Source of the DNA: Mimachlamys varia
Taxonomy: Eukaryota > Mollusca > Bivalvia > Pectinida > Pectinidae
Assembly (NCBI GenBank): GCA_947623455.1
Contig: OX392545.1
Coordinates: forward strand, 26,425,001-26,489,000
DNA: 64,000 nucleotides
Direction: 5' to 3'
The translations under genes and the position numbers were made by a program. Under the pieces are notes generated by a model. The model was not told the DNA's origin. It did not search any database and was given only the letters and a program-made list of their open reading frames with translations. Positions 11,255-20,564 of the stretch are shown piece by piece; within the stretch, counting starts at the first letter, position 1, and each line of letters starts with the position of its first letter.

Positions 11255-11445
11255 CTAACATATTTTCGCGGTAATATTTTTTATCGCTTTTCGCGCTGAA
11301 AATTGCGCTAAAATACCATTGCCCTAATTGGAGTTTTCATGTGTTTCTAATATAGAAATAACCACGGATGATCGAATTTATCATTGCGCTAATGTGTCAA
11401 AAACTGCAAATGCGCTAAAATTTGATAACGCTAAATTAAATACGT
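11255..11445. mobile_element. TTTCGCG / GCGCTAAA-rich MITE-like sequence
   Basis: Contains ATATTTTCGCGGTAATATTT followed by several GCGCTAAA motifs. A fragment with the same GCGCTAAA motif pairs is at about 26365-26440. The type is inferred from composition and repetition. Confidence 0.4.
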
Positions 11446-11908
11446 TTAAAGTAGAAGTCTGTCTGTTTGTATATTTGATTTCATAATGCAGAAAGGGATA
11501 TCATGTTTTTTGTTTGTTTGCACTCAACACATAATACACGTTCATCGCGTGCTCCAGGTGTCCGCCCTTAGCTATAAATAGAACGTTACACAAAACATGC
11601 TCGATGATCCTGAGGTGTAAGAGGGGAAATTATTGTCCAAACCAAACAGAAGATACTGTGTATAACACGACGAATGACTGGCTGGCGCATTTGGGGCATA
11701 ACTTGAAATTTAAATAATACTTCATCACTAGGATTTTTTTAGCACAATGTACGTCATTTCAACAGCTAAGGTCACCCAATGCCGTACATTTATGTGACCC
11801 CTATTTTCTCAAGCCATCAAGTTACAATCACATGATTATTTTAACCAAGTTTGAATTATTAAGCAATAATAATGAACACCATGAACACCTGGAAAGATTT
11901 AGTTTCCG

Positions 11909-12290
11909 TTAAAGGCCCAATATACGTAACTTTCGGCAAAACTTAAAGCGAAAATCAAGCCTAATAGCTTGTTATATTTATAGATTTAGTTAAGATTAAC
12001 TGATATCGGCAATATCCAAGATAAATTCCTTCGCGGTTATCGGTACAGCAGCAGCTGAAACACGCTATTTGTAAGCATGCGTCCATTTCGAACCGCCTTC
12101 TACCCTCGGTTTGTTGTTGAAGTGGGCCCCACCTGAATTATTTTCAATTCTTTGTCAAGAGTGTCTTGTTAGTTACCGCTCAGGTTTACTTCGTTTTAGG
12201 CTTATTTTTGCATGGTTATCAACTGGATTTTTTTCAGAATTTTTCAGAATCACGAAAATGTCCCTGAAGTTACGTATATTGGGCCTTTAA
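11909..12290 (+). mobile_element. TTAA-flanked MITE, copy 1 of 7
   Basis: A 382-bp element. Ends AGGCCCAATATACGTAACTT and its reverse complement, flanked on both sides by TTAA. The body includes GAAGTGGGCCCCACCTGAAT and GTCAAGAGTxTCTTGTTAGT. The TTAA target and short inverted ends suggest a non-autonomous piggyBac-type element (inference); no transposase is in the window. Confidence 0.85.
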
Positions 12291-12489
12291 CACAATAGCA
12301 TCATACTATCCAATTATACCAGGACAGGTAAGACAAACCTTATCAAATCTTTTAATTTCACTTTCAGCTTTCTGCTTCATCTACGACATCCGCCATTTAG
12401 TTCAATATCGATAAGGAATGGTAAACATGTCTGAATTGATAATTTTGTTTATCATTTAATCGACTGTGAATTTTACTCAATATTGCTCG

Positions 12490-12850
12490 TTTGCTTGACG
12501 TCATATCACGTCATTAGACCGTATTACATTTTGATGTGTAAACAAAACGTACGTGTTTAAACTATATCAATATTTATCTGCTATCGATCTGAAAGATATA
12601 ACAAATTTTCCATATTTGGCCCCGCCCATCAGTTACCAGAGGCGTAAGACCGACCGATTGAACAAAATCGATTCCTCTTGACCCGAGAAAACTTCAGACC
12701 TGATTTAGACAATATCCTGTCATTCATAAGAAACGAAGGGGTTTTAAAGAATTTCTTAGATTTCCTCTAAATGGCCAGGCCACTCAACCCAAATAGAATC
12801 CGACAGTTAATACAAAATCGGTTCTTCTTTCAGACGAAATTGGAATAGTA
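12490..12850 (+). repeat. Dispersed repeat, partner of 1716-2080
   Basis: Opposite-orientation relative of 1716-2080 with the same landmarks in order (GCTCGTTTGC, TTTTGATGTGTAAACA, GGCCCCGCCCATC, GACCGACCGATTGA, ACCCAAATAGAATC). Upstream, near 12365-12400, is a short fragment resembling repeat B (TTCTGCTTCATCTACGAC). Confidence 0.55.
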
Positions 12851-13111
12851 TACGTATCTGTCTTTAGAAAAATAAATATGTTACAGATTTTATTTAATCT
12901 ACACTGTGGGACCCCGTCCTCAGTAGCCTAACTCCGAAGCCCGCACCCATTTAGTAATTCAGCGACATCGGAGGTGATCAGTAGCAGTAGCTGGAATATT
13001 GGTGAACGCCCAAACGTTATATCACACAATATCAATATTTATTAATATGCCGCTTTGAAGTTTTATGAAGTTTATACCTCATAAATCCTATCAGAATTCC
13101 ATGGTTTTCAC

Positions 13112-13501
13112 TTAAAGGCCCAATATCCGTAACTTCAGAAAATTTTTGTGATTCTGAAAAATTCTGAAAAAAATCCAGCTGAAAACCATGCAAAAATAAG
13201 CCTAAAACGAAATAAACCTGAGCAGTAACTAACTAGAAATTCATGAGAGAAAAATCCAAAGATTGAAAATAATTCGGGTGGGGCCCACTTCAACAACAAG
13301 CCGAAGTTAGATGATAGTTCAAAATGGGCGCGTGCTTACAAATACCGAGTTTCAGCTGCTGCTGTACCGGTAACCGCGTATTAATTCATCTTGAATATTG
13401 CTGATATCAGTTAATCTTAACTAAATCTATAAATATAATAAGTTATTAGGCTTGATTTTCTCTTCAAGTTTTGCCGAAAGTTACGTATATAGGGATTTTA
13501 A
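13112..13501 (-). mobile_element. TTAA-flanked MITE, copy 2 of 7
   Basis: Inverted orientation relative to copy 1 and about 820 bp from it. TTAA on both sides; the right terminus has decayed (AGGGATTTTAA instead of GGGCCTTTAA). Confidence 0.85.
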
Positions 13502-14094
13502 ACACGATTGTCTCACCACTCCGCTGACGTAGTTCGTCCAATCTGGTCACTATGACGTCACGATAACGCTTCTAGAAGGTAATTATATATAAGTCAGTGG
13601 CCAGTGTCTGTTCTGTACCGTTCACCCAAACCTAGTTGTCATCAATGCGCCGTCGCACCAGACCGACCTTATAGTCAATGGTATGTTTAGATCTGCCAAT
13701 GAAATTGCTGAATTAAGGATACAAAATGCTGACTTTATTGATCCTTGCAAAAAATCATCGCATTTATATGATCCTACTACATTTCGAGGAAATGTGTTTA
13801 GGGCATATTTCATTTTTTGACGTTCATCATTATGACGTCATTATTACATCGCTGATATTTCCCGGACTGGTTACAATTCCTTAAAGTTAACTAGCTCGTG
13901 CGATTACGGGTGACATTATTTGAATTGAATAATCCTTAACGTAAACACATTCCAAAATTGGTACATACAATTATATTAATGATTTTAGTTGGTATCCATA
14001 GGCGACTTGCATGTTAACTGAATATTGTTCGATGCATGTCGATGTCTACACTCGCATCGCGAAGTCGTGCGTTGCTCTCACGATTCTATATTCA

Positions 14095-14145
14095 ACCAAT
14101 TTTGATTTCAGATTATGGTTTTGCTGACGCTTTGGTATTGTGTGT
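14095..14145 (-). repeat. Terminal fragment of repeat B
   Basis: TTATGGTTTTGCTGACGCTT then TGGTATT, the reverse complement of the start of repeat B. Only about 50 bp remain. Confidence 0.5.
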
Positions 14146-14488
14146 CTTTTATATATAAATAGAGAAATATGTAGTAGTTTTATTAAACATTAAATAACAT
14201 CGTGTTGTACTCAACACTCACCCTTCATTAAGTCGTGTAGCATCGACATATAGCAAAACAAATGTAGCAAACATTATATAATTTAATCTTGTTATGTTAT
14301 CAGTATATAACATAAAAAATGACGTCGCAGTTTATAACGTCGCTTTTGATTGGCTGATGCAGCAGCGTAATGATTTGAAAGAGAAAAGAATTCATCATTA
14401 AATTGAATTTTTGCAGGGTATGTTTTAAATTTTAAGTATTTACTTGAATCTATTTTTATTTTATGGGGGTATAATACAAAAATAATCC

Positions 14489-14880
14489 TTAAAGGCCCAA
14501 TATACGTAACTTTCGGCAAAACTTGAAGCGAAAATCAAGCCTAATAACTTATTATATTTATTGATTGAGTTAAGATTAACTGATATCAGTAATATTCAAG
14601 ATGAATTCTTTCGCGGTTACCGATACAGCAGCAGTTGAAACACGCGATTTGTAAACACGCGTCCATTTCGAAGCGTCTTCTACCTTCGGTTTGTTATTGA
14701 AGTGGGCCCCACCTGAACTATTTTCAATTCTTTGGATTTTTTTGTCAAGAGTTTCTTGTTAGTTACTGCTCAGGTTTACTTTATTTTAGGCTTATTTTTG
14801 CATGGTTATCAACTGGATTTTTTTCAGAATTTTTCAGAATCACGAAAATTTCCCTGAAGTTACGTATATTGGGCCTTTAA
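14489..14880 (+). mobile_element. TTAA-flanked MITE, copy 3 of 7
   Basis: 392 bp with both termini and both TTAA sites intact, so it is a good reference copy. It differs from copy 1 by scattered substitutions and an extra TTGGATTTTT block. Confidence 0.9.
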
Positions 14881-16892
14881 ATAATACACATTTCCCTACA
14901 CCATTGTCGCATAGAGGTCGGTATGGCGCGGCTTAAATTCTGCTATATTCGCGGCATTCACTCAGTACGGTCTGCTATAGTTTGCTTTTGTTTTCTTTTT
15001 AGTAACAGGTTAATATTCGTTTTATCGCAGACCATTTTATTCAGGGGAGATCTGAATGTTATATGGCCATTCGATCAATCCGCCCATAAATATTCATAAA
15101 CAACATTGATATTAATTGTGAGTATTTTTTTTTTTGAGTGACATTATTTCAGCCAATCTGAAATTTATCAGTGCGTCTACCATTTTCTTAAATTCATGTT
15201 TGTTTGTTTTTTGTTGTTTTTTTTTTGTTTTGTTTTTTTTTACAATTGCATCTCCACTTCACTTTCAACGGCAGATCATACCTATTTGAATCTGTAAGAA
15301 ACAGTGTAATTCGATTTTTTTTAGCTTACTGCACGTTTACAGGTGCAGTCAGCTGGTGGTGTGTAACGTTATGCAGCGTACATTTATGTACATACAAGTA
15401 CGGCTTACAATCACTAAAGGAGGGTTATGTTTGAAGACATTTGACATACCTTACATGACAAAAATGATAACTCGAGAATATCAACTTATAGTTCAATGTC
15501 AAATCAGCTTATCTGACACCGAAGTGGAACTGGAACACAAGGTTATCTTTGAAGATATTTGACATACAGTACAGGACAAAAATAGGTAACACGAGAATGA
15601 GCATGTCTAAGCACAGTGCAAAGTAGACTAGAGACACAAGGTTATCTGAAAGATATAAATCTTTCCATTTTCCGCGGGTTTTTTTTTTTGTGAACTGCAT
15701 TGGTACAACGATTTGATTTATCTAAACATTCTCAAAACCACTAAGTGCGTGTTATATCAGATATACTTAAGGTATATGGAATTATATTTACATTCTGATT
15801 GTCCCTTCTCTATATGAACATACCAACTGAAAACAACAAACACCAAACTATGAATACATCATGAATACATCCATTCACGTGAATTACTTATGACGTATAG
15901 ATGTAATCGCTTTTCATTCATACCGGCATGAAAATTAAAAAAACGCCGTTCAATCCCTATATGTATGTCTCCAACACAGTACAAGTTATAACTAAAAGGG
16001 AATATAGAATTTTGTTTTCCCGTTTGGTATAAAAAGAAAACAAATGTCGACCTTATCGGTAAGATGTTCACGTCGTACTCCTAATGGAAGGGCTGTTGAT
16101 AGCAAGCTTCCACATCAAATACAAGCGATTTATTCCTAGAGGGCGGGCTTCAAGGCAGCAAAGCGGTGTCATCCTTTATGACCTCATTGCATTGTTGACT
16201 TTACATTTATACTTTGTTGACGTGACGTCATACATGTGTAGACAGACGGTTATCCCTGCCTTTACCCAAGAGTAAGACAGAAAAGCGTTACTCAATACCG
16301 AAAGTGTAGAACTTTAAATTGGAGAAAGGTATTCAGAAAAATACCATATTTCATCTTTGTTGCAATCCATTGCAAGATAGAAGCATAATACTCTTGAAAA
16401 AAAACATGTTAAAACACTTAAACAACCAAATTCCTAAAGTTTTTTGTAACTTTTTAACAAGTAAACGATTGTTCACATATCCATTCTTCAATAAGCGATT
16501 TAGTGTTTTTAAATGTTTGAACGATTATCTCCAGAAATAGTCAAGGATATGAAGGGAAGGTATTTTTTCGGTTAATCATAGGAGTTGAGAGGGATGATAA
16601 TCGATTGAAAATCTCGACTTTCAAAGGCTCTTCGTTTTGTACAGTTAGGAATGCCTTCCTCGAGTCCATATGGGAAGTATTGGGATATATATCACAGTAT
16701 ATTAATATTGAGTGGACAAGACCAGGGTGGGCAGATAACTACTTAGCTGATTTCGATTTTCTCTTTCTTTTTAGTTACACCCCTGCTTCTCCAATCTATA
16801 TTCTTTACATATTGCAGTAGAATCGTTATTCTGGGTTTGCTGTAAATATCGAGATTTCCGCGATAGATGGCAGCTGCTAATGAACAAAATTA
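14881..16892. other. Intergenic, with one imperfect tandem duplication
   Basis: Two roughly 120-bp direct repeats lie at about 15430-15660, each with TTTGACATAC, ACAGGACAAAAAT-like and ACACAAGGTTATCT segments. No supported gene was found; the small open frames show no family resemblance. Confidence 0.5.
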
Positions 16893-16899
16893 TGTTACG

Positions 16900-16985
16900 T
16901 GCAGGCGGTCACCCTTCCAACTACTGACTACTCTCACCGTTGCTTAACTAGCATGAACGGGTCCCCGGGTTTTACCGCATGACTG
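16900..16985 (-). ncRNA. 5S rRNA-like segment in the left (3') LTR
   Basis: The minus strand reads AGTTAAGCAACGGTGAGAGT then AGTCAGTAGTTGGAAGGGTG, followed by ACCGCCTG. These match the A-box and C-box region of animal 5S rRNA, with more changes than in the other LTR. The 5' half is diverged. It is probably a promoter remnant, not a working 5S gene. Confidence 0.6.
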
Positions 16986-17189
16986 AAAAAACTAGCTTGC
17001 CAGTTAGGCAGTATTTTCCCCTCATATACCTAGCTGGACATTACATTATTCCCCCTCCGAGAAGTCTCGTCCCGAGACTTGGCTTGGGAATCCGTAGGTT
17101 CCTCTCTGTGTATCAATGCACCTTCCCAAACCATCGGGAACTGGCCTTACATGATCACACAGAGTCACTACGCTGCCACCAAATGTAAC

Positions 17190-17276
17190 GTGCAGGCGGT
17201 CACCCATCCAACTACTGACCACGCTTACCGTCGCTTAACTAACATGAACGTGTCCCAGGATTATACCGCATGACTG
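17190..17276 (-). ncRNA. 5S rRNA-like segment in the right (5') LTR
   Basis: The minus strand reads AGTTAAGCGACGG..., then GTCAGTAGTTGGATGGGTGA and CCGCCTG. The second block differs from typical animal 5S rRNA at one base in about 27, and the spacing from AGTTAAGC to GTCAGTA (21 nt) equals that of real 5S rRNA. This conserved part is the RNA polymerase III internal control region. The rest of the LTR is not 5S-like. Confidence 0.65.
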
Positions 17277-17555
17277 AAAAAACTAGCTTGCCAGTTAGGC
17301 AGTATTCTCCCCTCATATACCTACCTGGGCATTACAATTACATTACAGGGATTCGAGAGATGTAGGTTGGTAAACAACTATGGGCACGTTTTATTGTCGC
17401 CATCTTGGTCTCATTGAGACATATTCTACATCCGTACCTGATATGAAGATTGACGTAAGTGAGTATGCTCATTAGGAGTCCTGCTTGTTGCGATTAAGAA
17501 TTACGACTCAGGTCTCAATATAAGGCCATGACATTTACATGGGTTTGACTCGATC

Positions 17556-17760
17556 GATGTTTACTTTGATGTGACCAAGATTTACATGGTGGGTGCCGTC
17601 GATGAAGCAAGAGACGCTTACTCTTCCGAAACAACTGCTCTTATTCTGTGGTACTTTTACGAGGGTCTCCATGTAAATCTTTCCTTTGTTCATATTTTCC
17701 CTCTAGTTTAATCGATTTTGAGTTCGAAAAAATGGTTTTGTCAACGCTTTGGTATTCATT
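17556..17760 (-). repeat. Dispersed repeat B, copy 3
   Basis: Inverted copy: GTTTACTTTGATGTGACCAA at its left and ACGCTTTGGTATT at its right, with CTTACTCTTCCGAAACA in the middle. Same family as 2244 and 8959. Confidence 0.7.
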
Positions 17761-18117
17761 GATTTTTCTGTACTTGGGATTTCCACGATTAGAAATGCGT
17801 TTAAACAGCATCTTTACGTCAAGAAATATTTACCAAAGACAAAACCTGATGACAAGAATGTCGTATTTAATACCATTTTGTTCTGAAGACCATTCCTAAA
17901 GATCAAGGCATATGGTTGATTCGACCAAAACTTCCATTTCAACGCAAGATAGGGAAAACCATTTCAAAAATGAACAAAGGATTTATATAAAAGGCTTTGA
18001 AAAAACAGGGAGTACAAAACCATACATAGCAAATAGGACACTCGTCCTTAACCTATTAAAGTGTCAATATGGTAGGCATTTTCATGATTTCATAAACTTA
18101 CATACCAGATGTATATA

Positions 18118-19659
18118 TACTGAAACGAAAAAGAAACGCAACTTCAAATTGTAGGTTTAATAAAATAATAATTGTGAGCATTATGTTTAAATTTCATATG
18201 TAATAGTTAATATTGAATATTGATGTAACATCCTTATTCAATATTTAGAGATTTTTAAGAACAGGTCACTTTGCTAGAAGGTCATGATTGGTAGTACCCT
18301 ACGTGAATCCAAGTTGAAATGGCAGCAGTTTTGAAACCGTGCCCTAATATCGTGTGTGTCCTCCTCGAACAGTTATCACATCTCTAATTCTTTGTTGCAT
18401 TGAGTTCATCAGGGCATTGACTTTCCGTATTGGAATGTTATTCCATTCTTGGACGAGTGCATTTGCTAACTGAGGGAGGGTATTTGGGGGGTTACGGCGA
18501 TTTCGAATTCTTCTGTCTAATTCATCCCACAAATGCTCGATTGGGGACAGGTCGGGGCTATATGGAGGCCAATCTATAGGAGCAATGTTCTGTGTCGCAA
18601 GAAAGTCTCTACAGACTCTTGCAACGTGTGGTCTCGCGTTATCTTGCTGAAAGGTTAGATGATGCTGCCTAACAAACGGCACAACATGGGGCCTAAGGAT
18701 CTCATCCCGATAGCGTACGGCCGTTAAATTCCCATTGACTATCACCAAAGGCGTCTTCAAACCATGGGAGATTCCCGCCCAAACCATAACTGATCCACCC
18801 CCAAATCGGTCGTGTTCCAAAACACAGGCGTCAGCAAAACGTTCGCCTCGACGCCGGTACACACGTTGACGGCCATCTGCTCGAAATAACGTGAATCGAG
18901 ATTCATCGGTGAAGAGCATAGACCTCCAACGTCTCATAGGAAAACGTCTGGGCATATGTGCCGTTGCCCATTGCATACGACGTGCTCGACGTCGCGGTGT
19001 TAGTGGTAAACCAACGTACTGTCGCCTTGCACGCAAATTAGCCTCACGCAGTCTGTTGATCACTGTTTGGGGATGAATTCGACGGTTATGATTACCAATC
19101 GTATTCCTTGCCGTTTCAGCGGCCGTTAATCTCCTGTTACGCAGGTGTGCCAACCTAAGAACCCGGTCTTGACGTCGCGACGTTACGCGTGGACGTCCTG
19201 ATCTCGGCTGGTCATCGACTCTTCCTGTTGCGTTAAGACGTGAAACTAATCGACTAATAGTCGATTTGTGAACTCTGAATTGTCGAGCGACGTGAAGTTG
19301 CGTGTTCCCTGCCATAAGCATCGCTATAGCACGTCCTCTATCAACCTTTGATAACCGTGGCATAATTGTAAAAGGAATTATTGTTTGCAAAAGTATTGGC
19401 GATGATGTGGCTCAATGTTAGTGATGAATTGATACTGGTTTGAATGAAAAAAGAACGCATATGTTTGTACAGGCACGGTTTTTGATGTTTTTACCGCGCC
19501 GGAAGTGCATAGGTCTCTAGTCACACTTGGGTGATTTTGAAGATTGGTATGGGTGTTAGGCAGGTTGCATGTTTATATCGGCGATTTTTATACAGATATG
19601 TATATTTAATACAAAATTAATCACAATTTTCCATGTTGCGTTTCTTTTTCGTTTCAGTA
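18118..19659 (-). mobile_element. Complete Tc1/mariner transposon
   Basis: A 1,542-bp element. The first 25 bases (TACTGAAACGAAAAAGAAAC then GCAAC) are repeated exactly, inverted, at the right end (19635-19659), and TA lies immediately outside each end. It contains one intact transposase gene reading leftwards. Perfect terminal repeats plus an unbroken frame point to recent insertion. Confidence 0.92.
18344..19363 (-). CDS. Tc1-family DD34E transposase, intact
   Basis: 339 codons from MPRLSKVDRGRA; a start nine codons upstream (19390) is possible but the inner Met fits family N-termini better. Domains in order: a bipartite helix-turn-helix DNA-binding region (residues about 1-115, with HKSTISRLVSRL and a GRPR hinge) and a DDE catalytic core (about 150-300). 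The catalytic triad is visible as D in FTDESRF, D in QQDNARPH and E in SPIEHLWDEL, with 34 residues between the second D and the E, the Tc1 spacing. The length equals that of autonomous Tc1 elements and no stop or frameshift is seen. It cuts and pastes its own element at TA sites in the nucleus. Neighbours are unrelated repeats. Function is supported by intactness only; expression is unknown. Confidence 0.93.
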   Translation of the reverse strand: MPRLSKVDRGRAIAMLMAGNTQLHVARQFRVHKSTISRLVSRLNATGRVDDQPRSGRPRVTSRRQDRVLRLAHLRNRRLTAAETARNTIGNHNRRIHPQTVINRLREANLRARRQYVGLPLTPRRRARRMQWATAHMPRRFPMRRWRSMLFTDESRFTLFRADGRQRVYRRRGERFADACVLEHDRFGGGSVMVWAGISHGLKTPLVIVNGNLTAVRYRDEILRPHVVPFVRQHHLTFQQDNARPHVARVCRDFLATQNIAPIDWPPYSPDLSPIEHLWDELDRRIRNRRNPPNTLPQLANALVQEWNNIPIRKVNALMNSMQQRIRDVITVRGGHTRY

Positions 19660-19779
19660 TATGTTTGTAGGTATACTTAACGAGCGACAGAATAATAGCA
19701 AGCTTTCATTCTCTATACTACGCTTTGTTATCCAGTCCCTTCGGACTCAAAGGCTTCATTGAGCAAAATCCTTTACACG

Positions 19780-19940
19780 TTTTTTTCCGGTCTACTCTGT
19801 AAATGAGTACGTGGTTGAATTGTAGAATCCTAGCTGTGAACGCCGCAATGGCAGCAACGGCTGTATACTCCCCAGGGAGTTGAGAACGATATTGGTTGGT
19901 TGCTAAGCCCCTATAACCACGGAAAGAAATTCGTGAACCT
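19780..19940 (+). repeat. Dispersed repeat D, copy 2
   Basis: Same orientation and landmarks as 5930-6170 (AATGAGTACGTGGTTG, AACGCCGCAATGGCAGCAAC, GAGAACGATATTGGTTGG). About 120 bp right of the Tc1 element. Confidence 0.55.
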
Positions 19941-20564
19941 CTTACTTCGAATTACTATTATTACACCTGAAACAAAAACCGATCTACCGTATCCAACAGG
20001 GATTTAAACACATATTTTTACCTCAGATTTTTGTTTACATATAGACCAATTCAGTGCTATATGAAAGGTTTTAGGGGGGATGGGTGGGTCTAAACTCTTT
20101 GAGGCGGATATCTTTATTCTTGCTTGATATACTTTTTCTAAAACAGGAAAACAATTAAACCTTCAAATGAAAATAATACAGGCATTTCTTTGAGTTATAA
20201 ATGTTTGCATGACTTTATTTGCACTTCAGCACAGACCAACAAATTAATGATCCACTAAATATAAAGCATATTGATTAAATCAATTCGAGTTATTGAACAA
20301 CTTTCAAAATAAAAGTTTCAAATAAGAATTCTTTGGCATTTCGATCTTTGAAACCTAACACTTAAAAACCCTTTCAATAATTATTATAATATTTAGCCAA
20401 GTTTTATGAAAATATTATTTGCTTTGCTTCGTTGTACCACTTTGATTGTTCTTCATTATACATATATTTTTTTAACGTCAACGTTTGTAAGAGAGCAGTC
20501 ATGAAAATGTGTAAATAACTGTTTTGTAATACAGCCAAGCTTTCGTCATACAATAAGTAAACCT
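19941..20564. other. AT-rich spacer, nothing recognised
   Basis: No gene, RNA or repeat match was seen in this stretch between the repeat-D copy and the satellite. Confidence 0.5.

Larger units (their letters stand above)
16893..17336 (-). mobile_element. TRIM-like miniature LTR retrotransposon with 5S rRNA-like LTRs
   Basis: Two direct repeats of exactly 153 bp (16893-17045 and 17184-17336) flank a 138-bp interior. Each runs TG...CA with TGTAA/TTACA-type ends, and the whole is bordered by ATTA on both sides (16889-16892, 17337-17340), a 4-bp target duplication. Read on the minus strand, the interior begins TTTGGTGGCAGCG. TGGTGGCAGCG (17181-17171) is complementary to a 3' end CGCTGCCA+CCA, as in animal tRNA-Leu(AAG). 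The interior ends with the purine tract GGAGGGGGAATAA next to the 3' LTR. Each LTR holds a 5S rRNA-like segment in the same sense. There is no coding capacity, so it would depend on another element's proteins. Confidence 0.8.

Noticed and set aside
11007..11261. Repetitive frames SINDDR and YFYHHL on opposite strands
   Set aside because: Translations of the 18-bp tandem repeat, with no start context or flanking coding signal.
16979..17273. Two overlapping small frames of about 65 codons
   Set aside because: They lie across the LTR and interior of the miniature retrotransposon and have no coding features.
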